Source of the DNA: Amphritea pacifica
Lineage (GTDB): Bacteria > Pseudomonadota > Gammaproteobacteria > Pseudomonadales > Balneatricaceae
Length of the DNA stretch: 64,000 nt
NCBI RefSeq assembly: GCF_016924145.1
Contig: NZ_JAFFZO010000007.1
Coordinates: 1 to 64,000, forward strand
Reading direction: 5' to 3'
Position 1 is the first letter of the stretch. The number at the start of each line of letters is the position of its first letter. The notes under the pieces were generated by a model. It saw only the letters and a program-made list of their open reading frames with translations. It was not told where the DNA came from and did not search any database. Below are positions 17,421 to 25,930 of the stretch, piece after piece. The position numbers and the translations under genes are program-made.

Positions 17421-18914
17421 ATGAAATTTACTGATCTGGGCCTGTCGGCACCGATACTTGATGCCGTTACCGATAAAGGTTACGAGACCCCTTCCCCGAT
17501 TCAGGCGCAGGCGATTCCCGCTGTACTGGAGGGCAAGGATCTGATGGCTGCCGCTCAGACCGGTACCGGTAAAACTGCCGGTTTCACCCTGCCTCTTCTG
17601 GAACTGCTAAGCCGTGGAGAACGCGCCCAGGGCAATCAGATCCGTGCACTGATTCTCACCCCCACCCGTGAACTGGCCGCTCAGGTGGCAGAAAGCGTGC
17701 GCGACTATGGTCAACATCTGCCATTGCGCTCGGCCGTGGTATTTGGTGGCGTCAGTATCAATCCGCAGATGATGCAGCTGCGCAAAGGGATCGATATTCT
17801 GATCGCCACCCCCGGTCGTCTGATGGACCTGTATAATCAGAACGCCGTTAAATTTAACAAAGTTGAAGTGCTGGTGCTGGATGAAGCGGACCGGATGCTG
17901 GATATGGGCTTTATCCATGACATCAAAAGAATCATCAATCTGCTGCCTAAACAGCGTCAGAATCTGATGTTTTCAGCCACCTTCTCCGATTCAATCCGCA
18001 ATCTGGCCAAAGGGCTGGTCAACAACCCGGTCGAGATCTCTGTCACCCCGCGCAACACCACTGCAACCAATGTAAAGCAGTGGATCTGTCCGGTTGATAA
18101 GAAACAGAAGTCGGCACTGTTCAGCGCCCTGCTGGAGGAACACCAATGGCATCAGGTGCTGGTGTTTACCCGTACTAAACGCGGTGCCAACCAGCTGTGT
18201 AAGCATCTGGATGCGGGCGGAGTCAATGCCGCGGCCATACATGGCAATAAAAGTCAGGGAGCCCGCACCAAAGCGCTGCTGGAGTTTAAACAGGGCAAGA
18301 TTCAGGTACTGGTGGCAACCGACATCGCTGCGCGAGGCCTGGATATTGATCAGTTGCCTCAGGTCGTCAACTTTGATCTGCCCAATGTAGCAGAAGACTA
18401 TGTTCACCGGATCGGCCGTACCGGTCGTGCCGGCGCCAGTGGTCAGGCGATCTCACTGGTCAGCGCTGATGAGTTTGACCAGTTGTCAGATATCGAGCAT
18501 CTGATTGGCCGGATACTTGATCGGGAGGAGATTCTGGGCTTTCAGCCGCTACACAATCTGCCTGAATCCAGCCTCAACAGTCGCAAACGCAAACCGAATA
18601 AGCCCAAAAGAGCGAAGCCTCAGGGTGAGCACAAAGATGGCCAGCGCTCAGCAGATGTTGCCCGTGGCCACAAGCCCGCCGGCAAGAACAAGCGCCACCG
18701 CACCAGCGGCGCTGGTCGTCAGGAAACCGCGTTAACCCCGGGTAAACCTGCCCAGCGTAAACCCGCGCAGGCCAAAGCGGCCCAGGGCAACGCTTCTGGC
18801 AACAAGCAGCAACCCGCGAACCGTGGCGGTCGTTCCAACAGTGGAGGCAACAGCCCGGCCAAACCGGGGAACCGTCGCCCGGCACGGGGCAGACCCGGTA
18901 TTTCCCGCGGTTAA
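17421..18914 (+). CDS. rhlE: DEAD-box RNA helicase, RhlE-like
   Basis: ATP-dependent RNA helicase of 497 residues. All motifs are present in order: Q motif ([13 protein letters not shown]), motif [10 protein letters not shown] near 50, Ia PTRELAAQV, Ib [15 protein letters not shown] near 150, III SAT, then domain 2 with [19 protein letters not shown] and HRIGRTGR near 330. From about residue 385 the tail is low-complexity, rich in Lys, Arg, Gln, Asn, Pro and Gly. It is likely disordered and RNA-binding, as in many RhlE proteins of cold-water bacteria. Roles in ribosome assembly or mRNA decay are inferred from the family. Confidence 0.88.
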   Translation: MKFTDLGLSAPILDAVTDKGYETPSPIQAQAIPAVLEGKDLMAAAQTGTGKTAGFTLPLLELLSRGERAQGNQIRALILTPTRELAAQVAESVRDYGQHLPLRSAVVFGGVSINPQMMQLRKGIDILIATPGRLMDLYNQNAVKFNKVEVLVLDEADRMLDMGFIHDIKRIINLLPKQRQNLMFSATFSDSIRNLAKGLVNNPVEISVTPRNTTATNVKQWICPVDKKQKSALFSALLEEHQWHQVLVFTRTKRGANQLCKHLDAGGVNAAAIHGNKSQGARTKALLEFKQGKIQVLVATDIAARGLDIDQLPQVVNFDLPNVAEDYVHRIGRTGRAGASGQAISLVSADEFDQLSDIEHLIGRILDREEILGFQPLHNLPESSLNSRKRKPNKPKRAKPQGEHKDGQRSADVARGHKPAGKNKRHRTSGAGRQETALTPGKPAQRKPAQAKAAQGNASGNKQQPANRGGRSNSGGNSPAKPGNRRPARGRPGISRG

Positions 18915-19009
18915 AAATTGCCATTCACAACGGCTTCCCGGGTGGAAATCGTTATCTTTTCAGGTAAAGTGCTACCCTCATCCAGAAACTGATATGAGCA
19001 GGTAGCACT

Positions 19010-19960
19010 ATGCGTTTTCTTTTCATCGGTGCCGGTGGGATAGGCTGCTATTACGGCGCCCGGCTGCAACTTCAGGGCCATCAGGTATGCTACCTGGCCC
19101 GGGGCGAGCATCTGCAGGCGTTGCAACAAAACGGACTGCAGGTAAGCCATCCTGACCTCAGTTTTAATCAACCGGTCGATGCGGTTGATATCGATAGCCT
19201 TCAACGCCAATACCCGTGCAACAGCTTCGACCTTATTCTGCTGACGCTCAAAGCGGGTGCTACCGCAGCGATTCTGCAACAGTTGAAAGACTGGCTGCAC
19301 ACTGCAGAGGTACCGGTTTTATCACTGCAAAACGGTGTGGATAACGAACCTCTGATTGAACAGGCTCTGGGACGCCCACGCACTCTGGGAGGGCTGGCGG
19401 TGCGCATCGGCGGTCATATCATTGCGCCGGGACAGATTGAGGCTACAGGCCCCGCCCAGGTGGTGATGGGTAGCTGGCCAAACCAAAGCAGCGATCAGGC
19501 CTGCAACCCCAGCACCTTAGAACCGATTGTAGATGTGTTGAACCAGGCAGGCATCCCTACCCGGCTGAGTGCGGATATCCGCCATGAACTATGGCGTAAA
19601 CTACTGATCAATAATGGAGTCAATCCGCTTTCCGCGTTGACCCGGCTGGACACCCGGAGCCTGACATCACACCCCACCTATGGCAAAACGGTTTATCGCA
19701 TGATGCAGGAGGTCGCCGCCGTTTCCGTTGCCGATGATGTCATCCTCAGCAAACAGGATGTCGATGAGATGTTTGAACTGATCAGCAGCTTTGATGCGAT
19801 CAAAACCTCAATGCTGGTCGACAAAGAGAAGGGACGACCGCTGGAACTGGATGGCATCAGCGGTGCTGTTCTACAACGGGCCGTTCAGCTCGGCATCGAT
19901 GTGCCCAACACGGAACTGGTTCACGCATTGCTGCAACAGCAGGAACAACCCTCCTTATAG
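19010..19960 (+). CDS. panE: 2-dehydropantoate 2-reductase (ketopantoate reductase)
   Basis: NADPH-dependent reduction of ketopantoate to pantoate in pantothenate/CoA synthesis. The 316-residue protein starts with the dinucleotide fold MRFLFIGAGGIGCYYGARL. It has the active-site segment ELWRKLLINNGVNPLSALT (catalytic lysine) near residue 195 and the C-terminal acidic region LELDGISGAVL, where the conserved glutamate sits. AGCAGG precedes the ATG. Proteins of this family also include related ketoacid reductases, so the gene symbol is likely but not certain. Confidence 0.85.
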   Translation: MRFLFIGAGGIGCYYGARLQLQGHQVCYLARGEHLQALQQNGLQVSHPDLSFNQPVDAVDIDSLQRQYPCNSFDLILLTLKAGATAAILQQLKDWLHTAEVPVLSLQNGVDNEPLIEQALGRPRTLGGLAVRIGGHIIAPGQIEATGPAQVVMGSWPNQSSDQACNPSTLEPIVDVLNQAGIPTRLSADIRHELWRKLLINNGVNPLSALTRLDTRSLTSHPTYGKTVYRMMQEVAAVSVADDVILSKQDVDEMFELISSFDAIKTSMLVDKEKGRPLELDGISGAVLQRAVQLGIDVPNTELVHALLQQQEQPSL

Positions 19961-20007
19961 AGCAATACACTTAAATCGCAGAAAATAGTAATCAACAGGA
20001 ATACCGA

Positions 20008-20352
20008 ATGGATCTTAAGCAGTTTCTTGAGCAACTTGATGACAGTGGTCGTTTTGATTTTGAAGACACAATGGCGACTATCGCAGCAAACTACGACTAC
20101 ACACCGACCCGCTTCACCAATGGCGAACTGGTGAATGAAGCCGGCACCAATGAAGGCTCCTGCAAAATCTTTGCTTTCGCCCGCTTGAATGGACTGTCAG
20201 AGCAGCAAACCCTGAACTGCTTTGGTCGCTTCTATCACAACGATGTACTTGAGAATCCCCAGGGCAGCGATCACGGCAACATCCGTAACTTTATGGTGCA
20301 TGGCTGGTCGGGCATCATTTTTGAAGAAACCGCGTTAACCGCCAAACCCTGA
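20008..20352 (+). CDS. HopJ-type III effector family protein (housekeeping homologue)
   Basis: A 114-residue soluble protein that I recognise as the HopJ family (first named after a Pseudomonas syringae effector). Diagnostic stretches are YTPTRFTNG, NEGSCKIFAFARLNGLS and the closing GNIRNFMVHGWSGI. No secretion system is visible here. Such genes are widespread in free-living gammaproteobacteria, so the effector name should not be read as virulence. The function is unknown. It lies 47 bp after panE, and its own terminator follows. Confidence 0.8.
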   Translation: MDLKQFLEQLDDSGRFDFEDTMATIAANYDYTPTRFTNGELVNEAGTNEGSCKIFAFARLNGLSEQQTLNCFGRFYHNDVLENPQGSDHGNIRNFMVHGWSGIIFEETALTAKP

Positions 20353-20360
20353 TCTGAATC

Positions 20361-20386
20361 AGGTGCGGCATCATGTCGCACCTTTT
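20361..20386 (+). terminator. Rho-independent terminator after hopJ
   Basis: AGGTGCG and CGCACCT form a 7-bp stem followed by TTTT. It separates panE-hopJ from the sRNA candidate. Confidence 0.6.
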
Positions 20387-20442
20387 AGACAGGAAAGTCT
20401 CCTATCCAAGACAAAATTAAGACTTTTTCCTATATTCTCACA

Positions 20443-20700
20443 GCCACAATATCGCGATACTTATCCGCGTTGGAGCGACACTCTTCATGGATTTGAAGAA
20501 CAGGCTGGGGGACATGGAAGTATAAACGCGATATGGACATGACCTATCGGCAGGACGCTGACTGGTATTTCGCAGAAAATTTCCATGGATGGGAAGCCTC
20601 TTCCGGGATTGCGAAGAGGTTACAGTATGGACCTGTCTTACACAGGGCAGCTAAAGCAAGCATAATTAAAAAAGAGCTCAGGGACCTGAAGCTCTTTTTT
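20443..20700 (+). ncRNA. CsrB/RsmZ-type sRNA that sequesters CsrA/RsmA
   Basis: A gene-free stretch of about 260 bases carries 11 GGA triplets (at 20472, 20489, 20510, 20516, 20535, 20553, 20587, 20592, 20606, 20629 and 20682). About four would be expected by chance. Five are AUGGA, and ACATGGAAGT at 20512 resembles the CsrA consensus ACARGGAUGU. It ends in a strong terminator, AGAGCT/AGCTCT with an inner CAG/CTG stem, whose loop also holds a GGA, followed by seven T residues. TATATT at 20431-20436 could be the -10, making the start near 20443 approximate. No GacA-type TGTAAG...CTTACA box was found. Confidence 0.75.
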
Positions 20701-20817
20701 TATGCCTGAAAGTTTAGTCGTTACCCTTTAGCAGATCACCCGATGCTGACTCTCAGCATCCGCCACAGTAAAGCGCTTTTTCTATTGCGCTGTTCTGCAC
20801 TCACCTTTGCCATCGCA

Positions 20818-21618
20818 TCAGATAACTGAACTGATCATCTTAATCGCCAGTCCCAGCAGCAATACTGCAAATACTTTCTTGAGTACCGGCACCGGTAACC
20901 GATGGGCGACATGCGCTCCCACTGGCGCTGTAAAATAGCTCATCATTGAGATTAGCACGACACCAGGCAGATAGATAAAACCAAACACGTAGTCGATCTG
21001 CAGATCTGCTGATAAACCATTGACAAGATAACCAATGGAGCCTGCTACTGAAATTGGCAAACCGATAGCCGCAGAGGTACCGATCGCTTTCTTTACATCA
21101 ACATTATGCCAGCTCAGATAGGGTACGGTCAGCGTCCCGCCACCAATAGAAACCAATGCCGAGATACTGCCAATTACACTACCGGCAGCAAACAGCCCGG
21201 GCATACCCGGCAGATTTCGCGATGGCTTCGGTTTGATATTCAGGAACATCTGAGCCGATGCGTACACCAGAAAGCAGGCAAAAAATATCCCAAGAGATGC
21301 AGAACTGAGCACCGAAGCCAGAAAAGTCGCGAGAAACGCACCGGCCACGATCCCCGGCGCGATAAGTCTTACCACTGGCCACAGCACCCCTCCCTTTTTA
21401 TGGTGGGCACGCATACTGGAGATCGAGGTAATCACAATCGATGCCATTGAGGTACCCAGAGCAAGATGCACCACCTGCTCCTGAGGAATCCCCTGCCAGA
21501 TAAACAGGGATGTCAGCACCGGCACCATTACCAGGCCTCCGCCGATGCCTAGCAGGCCCGCAAGAAAGCCGACAATCGTTCCCAACGCAATAAAGGCGAC
21601 AATCAGTCCAATATCCAT
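20818..21618 (-). CDS. Sulfite exporter TauE/SafE-family membrane protein
   Basis: A protein of about 266 residues with eight hydrophobic segments. The duplicated TauE/SafE motif is seen as GFLAGLLGIGGGLVMVP near residue 20 and GSISALVSIGGGTLTVPYL near 155. These are predicted exporters or importers of sulfite, sulfoacetate or related organosulfur anions. The ATG at 21618 was preferred to a GTG four codons earlier because AAGTGGA lies at a proper distance. It follows the SulP gene but is separated by a terminator. Two anion transporters side by side may hint at sulfur metabolism, which is inference only. Confidence 0.82.
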   Translation of the reverse strand: MDIGLIVAFIALGTIVGFLAGLLGIGGGLVMVPVLTSLFIWQGIPQEQVVHLALGTSMASIVITSISSMRAHHKKGGVLWPVVRLIAPGIVAGAFLATFLASVLSSASLGIFFACFLVYASAQMFLNIKPKPSRNLPGMPGLFAAGSVIGSISALVSIGGGTLTVPYLSWHNVDVKKAIGTSAAIGLPISVAGSIGYLVNGLSADLQIDYVFGFIYLPGVVLISMMSYFTAPVGAHVAHRLPVPVLKKVFAVLLLGLAIKMISSVI

Positions 21619-21636
21619 TTTCAAATCCACTTAAAG

Positions 21637-21666
21637 TAAAAACCGCGACTATTGTCGCGGGTTTTC
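21637..21666 (-). terminator. Rho-independent terminator after sulP (minus strand)
   Basis: CCGCGAC/GTCGCGG form a 7-bp stem; read leftward it ends in a run of five T residues. It lies between the SulP stop codon and the TauE-like gene. Confidence 0.7.
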
Positions 21667-21686
21667 AGGAGATAACAAGTAGCAGA

Positions 21687-23249
21687 TCATCCCAGCTTGT
21701 CATCAGCCACTTTGTAGTCGGGATCTTCGTCCCGGTTGATCTCAACGGCACTGCCCGCCTTTTCAAGCAGACGGATACACTCATTACTCAGATGACGAAT
21801 ATGGATATCGATACCGGCCTTCTCATATCGTTCCACCAGCGAGTCGATCACCTCAACACCGGAATGATCCATTACCCGGCAGTTTGCGAAATCGATGATC
21901 ACCTCCTGAGGGTCAAACTTAGGGGTAAAGTTATCCCGGAACGCCTGTACAGAACCGAAGAATAACGGCCCATGGGGCTTATAAACCTTGAGGAAGCCGT
22001 TCTGCTCAATACTGGTATCGATGCGCATATGTTTCGCATGCTTCCAGGCAAATACCAGGGCAGACACAATCACGCCGACAATCACCGCAATCGCCAGATC
22101 AGTGATCACTGTCACCACCGTCACCGTCACGACCACGATAGCATCAGAGGGTGGGATCTTACGCATCAGGTTGATGCTGGCCCACTCAAAGGTGCCAATC
22201 ACCACGATAAACATCACCCCGACCAGTGCTGCCACCGGTATCATCTCAATCCAGCTTGACCCCACCAGAATAAAGAGCAGCAGGAACAGTGCCGCAGAGA
22301 TGCCTGAGGCCCGGCCAGTACCACCAGAACCGATATTGATCATACTCTGACCGATCATCGCGCAGCCGCCCATTCCGCCAAAGAAACCGGTGACCACATT
22401 TGCCACCCCCTGGCCGACACACTCTTTGTTACCACGACCACGGGTTTCGGTAATCTCATCGATCAGTGTCAGCGTCAATAACGATTCGATCAGACCGATG
22501 GCAGCCAGAATCAAGGCATAGGGCACAATTACTTTCAGGGTTTCTGCGTTGATATCCACCATGGGTATATGAAACTGTGGCAAACCACCCGCAATGCTTG
22601 CCGCTGGATTACCGGTCATATCCGCGAGCACATCCTGCACGCTGCGGGCAGAATCGATATCCAGACCGATCACGACGCCGGTGACAACCAGAATCGCCAC
22701 CAGAGTTGAGGGCACGGCGTTGGTTAACTTAGGTAAAAAATGGATAATCGCCATTGTCAGCACCACCAGACCCAGCATGACAGCCAGTTGCTGTCCCTGC
22801 ATCCATCCCAGCACCCCGTCTGCATCGGCAACCTGAAACTGCTTCAGCTGTGCCAGAAAAATAACGATCGCCAGGCCGTTTACAAACCCCAGCATGACGG
22901 GATGGGGTACCATGCGGATAAATTTCCCCAAGCGAAAAGTACCCGCGAGAATCTGAAAGATTCCCATCAACACCACGGTGGCAAACAGATACTCGATGCC
23001 ATGTTCCGCCACCAGACTGACCATCACCACCGCCAGTGCACCGGTGGCACCGGAGATCATCCCAGGCCGCCCACCGATGGTTGCGGTGATCAGTCCCACC
23101 ATAAAAGCGGCATACAGACCGACCAGTGGTTCAACCCCGGCAACAAAAGCAAAAGCCACGGCTTCCGGCACCAACGCCAGCGCCACGGTCAGACCAGACA
23201 AGATGTCGGATTTCATGCTTTGAGAACGTTTATAAATCAACTGCAGCAT
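21687..23249 (-). CDS. SulP (SLC26)-family anion transporter with STAS domain
   Basis: An inner-membrane anion transporter of 520 residues. The membrane part (about 1-400) includes [25 protein letters not shown], the family's substrate-site helices, and the [22 protein letters not shown] segment. The C-terminal STAS domain includes [20 protein letters not shown]. Marine SulP proteins carry sulfate, bicarbonate (BicA) or other anions, and the sequence does not settle which. No carbonic anhydrase is fused or adjacent. No good ribosome site precedes the chosen start, and an alternative methionine lies 11 residues later. Confidence 0.85.
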   Translation of the reverse strand: MLQLIYKRSQSMKSDILSGLTVALALVPEAVAFAFVAGVEPLVGLYAAFMVGLITATIGGRPGMISGATGALAVVMVSLVAEHGIEYLFATVVLMGIFQILAGTFRLGKFIRMVPHPVMLGFVNGLAIVIFLAQLKQFQVADADGVLGWMQGQQLAVMLGLVVLTMAIIHFLPKLTNAVPSTLVAILVVTGVVIGLDIDSARSVQDVLADMTGNPAASIAGGLPQFHIPMVDINAETLKVIVPYALILAAIGLIESLLTLTLIDEITETRGRGNKECVGQGVANVVTGFFGGMGGCAMIGQSMINIGSGGTGRASGISAALFLLLFILVGSSWIEMIPVAALVGVMFIVVIGTFEWASINLMRKIPPSDAIVVVTVTVVTVITDLAIAVIVGVIVSALVFAWKHAKHMRIDTSIEQNGFLKVYKPHGPLFFGSVQAFRDNFTPKFDPQEVIIDFANCRVMDHSGVEVIDSLVERYEKAGIDIHIRHLSNECIRLLEKAGSAVEINRDEDPDYKVADDKLG

Positions 23250-23329
23250 AGGGGAACACTTTTCCTGATTTTGAGAGCGGACGGCAAAAAAAGCGCGATT
23301 ATAGCATTGTGCATCTGCACAAAACAGGT

Positions 23330-23941
23330 TTAGGGGCGGATATGCTTTAAAAGCTTCTCTCGCAACACAGGAAGGTTGGCTGAACTGATATCGGTAGCGA
23401 ACTGACGAACAGGTTCTGAAACATGGGCCTGATAGTGGGTTTGTAGCTGAGACAGGTTTCGCCAGGCTGGCGGCAGCTTATCGATACAGTGCAGCATCCC
23501 GCCGTGCGGATCCGCTGCAATATACCGCACTGAACCCATACCGGATAACAGCAGCCGCGCCAGACACATCGGACAGGGTTCCAGAGAGACCAGCATTGTC
23601 AGCTGTTGAGGGGGATGTGCTATCAGGTTCTCTTCCAACTGATCGATCAGCAGCATCTCTGCATGGGCCCTGCTGCTGAAACCCTGGCGACTGCTATCAC
23701 TGTTGTCATGCGTGGCACTGAATACCCGGTTCTCCGACTGAGCCACCACCGCTCCCTGGGGATCCGTCAGAATCGCAGCCACACCGTAGTTTCCCTGCTC
23801 TAATGCATCCAGAGCCAGACGGCAGCAGTAAAGCGCATGGCGATCATCCCGATACTCCGGATCGGCCTGCAGCTGCTCCAGGCGACCAATCAATGGGGCG
23901 GTTAACGTTGTGCCGGATGAAACCGGGTCTGCCTTAGCCAT
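23330..23941 (-). CDS. Cytidine/deoxycytidylate deaminase-fold nucleoside deaminase
   Basis: Zinc hydrolase of the CDA superfamily, 203 residues from the chosen start. The active site is complete: HAEM (zinc histidine and proton-shuttle glutamate) near residue 95 and EPCPMC (two zinc cysteines) near 125. The family includes TadA, guanine deaminase and CMP deaminases; this one is longer than TadA and its substrate is not clear. The ATG at 23941 was preferred because GGGGGAG lies upstream, with a TTG five codons earlier as the alternative. It is transcribed with dinB, whose end lies 38 bp further upstream in the transcript. Confidence 0.8.
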   Translation of the reverse strand: MAKADPVSSGTTLTAPLIGRLEQLQADPEYRDDRHALYCCRLALDALEQGNYGVAAILTDPQGAVVAQSENRVFSATHDNSDSSRQGFSSRAHAEMLLIDQLEENLIAHPPQQLTMLVSLEPCPMCLARLLLSGMGSVRYIAADPHGGMLHCIDKLPPAWRNLSQLQTHYQAHVSEPVRQFATDISSANLPVLREKLLKHIRP

Positions 23942-23979
23942 CTGAGTCTCCCCCAAGCCAGTGATATTAAGCCGGTGTC

Positions 23980-25050
23980 TTATTCGATCAGTTTCAGCTG
24001 GACCGCCATTTGCGAGTTTTTTGGTTTCAGGCGATAACCAACACCAATCAGCCGCACCGCTTTCTTGCCCCGCTCCCAGGCTTCACGGCACAGATGCTGG
24101 TAGAGCGCCAAGGAGCACTCAGTGCCACTCTGCTCCATTGTCGTCTGGGTAAAGTCGGCAAACTTCAGTTTAATCACCCCGCCCGCTATCTCCCGCTGAT
24201 CTGAATGCCGCTTAAAACGTGATTCAAGCTCATTCAGCATCACTGGCAGCTGTTCCAGACAACTGGCTATATCGGGCAGGTCAGCAGAGAACGTGTGTTC
24301 GACACTGATCGATTTACGCTCTCTGCTGGTTCGTACAGGGCGATCATCCTCACCCCGGCTCAACTCATAGAGCCGCTTACCGAACCGGCCAAAACGATCG
24401 ACCAACTGGGCCATAGTCAACGCTCGCAGGTCAGCACAGGTCTCGATCCCCATCTGCTGCAACTTCGCTGAAGTAACCTTTCCCACACCATAGATTTTTT
24501 TCACCGGAAGCTGCAGCACAAAGGATTCCAACTGATCAGGTGTAATCACACAGAGGCCATCCGGCTTATTCCAGTCACTGGCAATCTTGGCGATAAACTT
24601 ATTTGGCGCAACACCGGCGGAGATGGTGATGCCAACGGTGTCCTTAACCCGCTGGCGGATCTCCCGGGCGATCAGGGTAGCGCTGCCCCCTTTTAGCGTT
24701 GTCCCAGTCACATCAAGATAGGCTTCATCCAGCGACAATGGCTCTATCACATCAGTATAGTCCTCATAGATCGCCATAATAGCAGCGGAGGCCTGACGGT
24801 ATTTTTCCATATTGCCGGGAATAACCTTCAGCGCGGGGCATAACTTGAGCGCGTGGGCGGTTGCCATAGCGGAGTGAATACCAAATTTCCGGGCGGGATA
24901 GTTACAGGTAGAGATCACTCCCCGACGCTCAGAGGAGCCACCGATAGCCAGCGGAATCTCTCTGAGCGTGGGATCATCGCGCATCTCAACGGCTGCAAAG
25001 AAGCAATCACAGTCGCAATGGATAATTTTTCGTTGAAGTGTCTCTGTCAC
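23980..25050 (-). CDS. dinB: DNA polymerase IV (Y family)
   Basis: Error-prone translesion polymerase of 356 residues. Catalytic acidic residues are in IIHCDCDCFFAAVEM near the N-terminus and SLDEAYLDVT near 103-112. The helix-hairpin-helix segment KIYGVGKVTSAKL lies near 180 and the little-finger domain follows. The start is GTG. A 16-bp LexA box lies 57-72 bases upstream, so SOS induction is well supported by sequence. The protein may lack a C-terminal clamp-binding peptide; the end, QMAVQLKLIE, contains QLKL, which could fill that role. Confidence 0.93.
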   Translation of the reverse strand: MTETLQRKIIHCDCDCFFAAVEMRDDPTLREIPLAIGGSSERRGVISTCNYPARKFGIHSAMATAHALKLCPALKVIPGNMEKYRQASAAIMAIYEDYTDVIEPLSLDEAYLDVTGTTLKGGSATLIAREIRQRVKDTVGITISAGVAPNKFIAKIASDWNKPDGLCVITPDQLESFVLQLPVKKIYGVGKVTSAKLQQMGIETCADLRALTMAQLVDRFGRFGKRLYELSRGEDDRPVRTSRERKSISVEHTFSADLPDIASCLEQLPVMLNELESRFKRHSDQREIAGGVIKLKFADFTQTTMEQSGTECSLALYQHLCREAWERGKKAVRLIGVGYRLKPKNSQMAVQLKLIE

Positions 25051-25106
25051 TGCCAGGCCCGGATTAACGCGGTTAGAATGCGTTTTCCTAAGCCTACTAC
25101 GAAATA

Positions 25107-25122
25107 CTGTACAAAAAAACAG
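25107..25122 (-). promoter_or_regulatory. LexA (SOS) box upstream of dinB
   Basis: CTGT-ACAAAAAA-ACAG fits the gammaproteobacterial consensus CTGT-N8-ACAG exactly, flanked by TA on the left and TTA on the right. It abuts the stop codon of the wHTH gene and lies in the dinB promoter region. Confidence 0.88.
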
Positions 25123-25410
25123 TTAATTAAAGTTCAGCGTACTCTTCACATCATCGATATTCTGACTCAACCAGTCCGGATTAATTGCGCCCCAATGGTC
25201 GATAACATAATAACCATCATTATTGCGTCGGCCATCCTGCTTGAAGTAGATATTAACCCCCATACCGGGAATCGCTTTAATAACATCCTGAATGGTACGT
25301 CTGGGCCAGCCTGTTTTCTCCATCAGGACGGGTACGCTGGGGCGATCAACAGTGGTAATAAGATGGGAGATGAAAAGCCGACGAGCAAATGTCGTATTAA
25401 GGTTGTCCAT
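25123..25410 (-). CDS. Small winged-helix DNA-binding protein
   Basis: A 95-residue protein whose middle, VLMEKTGWPRRTIQDVIKAIPGMGV, is a helix-turn-helix, followed by a wing NIYFKQDGRRNNDGYYVID. I recognise it as a conserved gammaproteobacterial family of small wHTH proteins without known targets. AAGGGAA precedes the ATG. It is upstream of dinB in the same direction, and the LexA box begins directly at its stop codon. The two need not share a transcript. A regulatory function is likely, but nothing in the sequence names its target. Confidence 0.7.
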   Translation of the reverse strand: MDNLNTTFARRLFISHLITTVDRPSVPVLMEKTGWPRRTIQDVIKAIPGMGVNIYFKQDGRRNNDGYYVIDHWGAINPDWLSQNIDDVKSTLNFN

Positions 25411-25609
25411 AATGCGTCTATTCCCTTAGATATGCGTGAAGCTTAAAAATTTCAGCTGCTAATTTAGAAGATTAAAGGGCTTAACGTCAAGAAAACAACC
25501 ACAAAAACCTCTGTCTCCGTCGACAACAGCTGCGATAACAGATCACACACAGCTCGAATTTGCGAAAAAATCTTCTAAGCTGAAAGAGTAGTACAAAAGG
25601 GCCGTAAAG

Positions 25610-25798
25610 ATGGAAACAGATCATACCGATAGCCATGAACAAGCAAAACGGATAATACCCGAGCGAAGATCAGGTAAGGACCGTCGCCACATTCGTGACC
25701 GGCGCGATCAGATCCGTTTTGAAGCAGATCGGCGTAAGAATCATGGCCGCAGGACAGAAGACCGCGATCTCTGGAAGGAGTCTCTTGAGTTCGACTAA
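25610..25798 (+). CDS. Small Arg/Asp-rich protein, unknown function
   Basis: A 62-residue protein made mostly of Arg, Asp, Glu, Lys and His. It contains repeated RR-x-x-DRR units (ERRSGKDRRH, IRDRRDQIR, ADRRKNHGRRTEDR). No signal peptide, membrane segment or cysteine is present. Similar charged mini-proteins with GRR/DRR repeats are common in marine gammaproteobacteria. Nucleic-acid or membrane-surface binding is a guess from charge. It lies 130 bp before the olsF-like gene on the same strand, with its own lead. Confidence 0.55.
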   Translation: METDHTDSHEQAKRIIPERRSGKDRRHIRDRRDQIRFEADRRKNHGRRTEDRDLWKESLEFD

Positions 25799-25930
25799 TG
25801 CGTCCCATAACCTGAACTGAATATCATCAACCTGATCGGCTGTAACCAGATAGTCACCTTTCTGCCAACCAACTGTCACGAAAATCACATAACTTGCATA
25901 TGTGAACAGTTATTGGAAAGGTCAGACAAC

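Noticed and set aside
20387-20442. GacA/UvrY box upstream of the CsrB-like RNA
   Set aside because: Only GTCT/AGAC-like half-sites were found, not TGTAAG...CTTACA.
22740-23333. 197-codon plus-strand frame opposite the SulP gene
   Set aside because: His/Gln-rich with no conserved motifs; the minus strand is a good SulP gene.
24853-25446. 197-codon plus-strand frame opposite dinB and the wHTH gene
   Set aside because: Runs across two real genes and a LexA box on the other strand; no domain seen.
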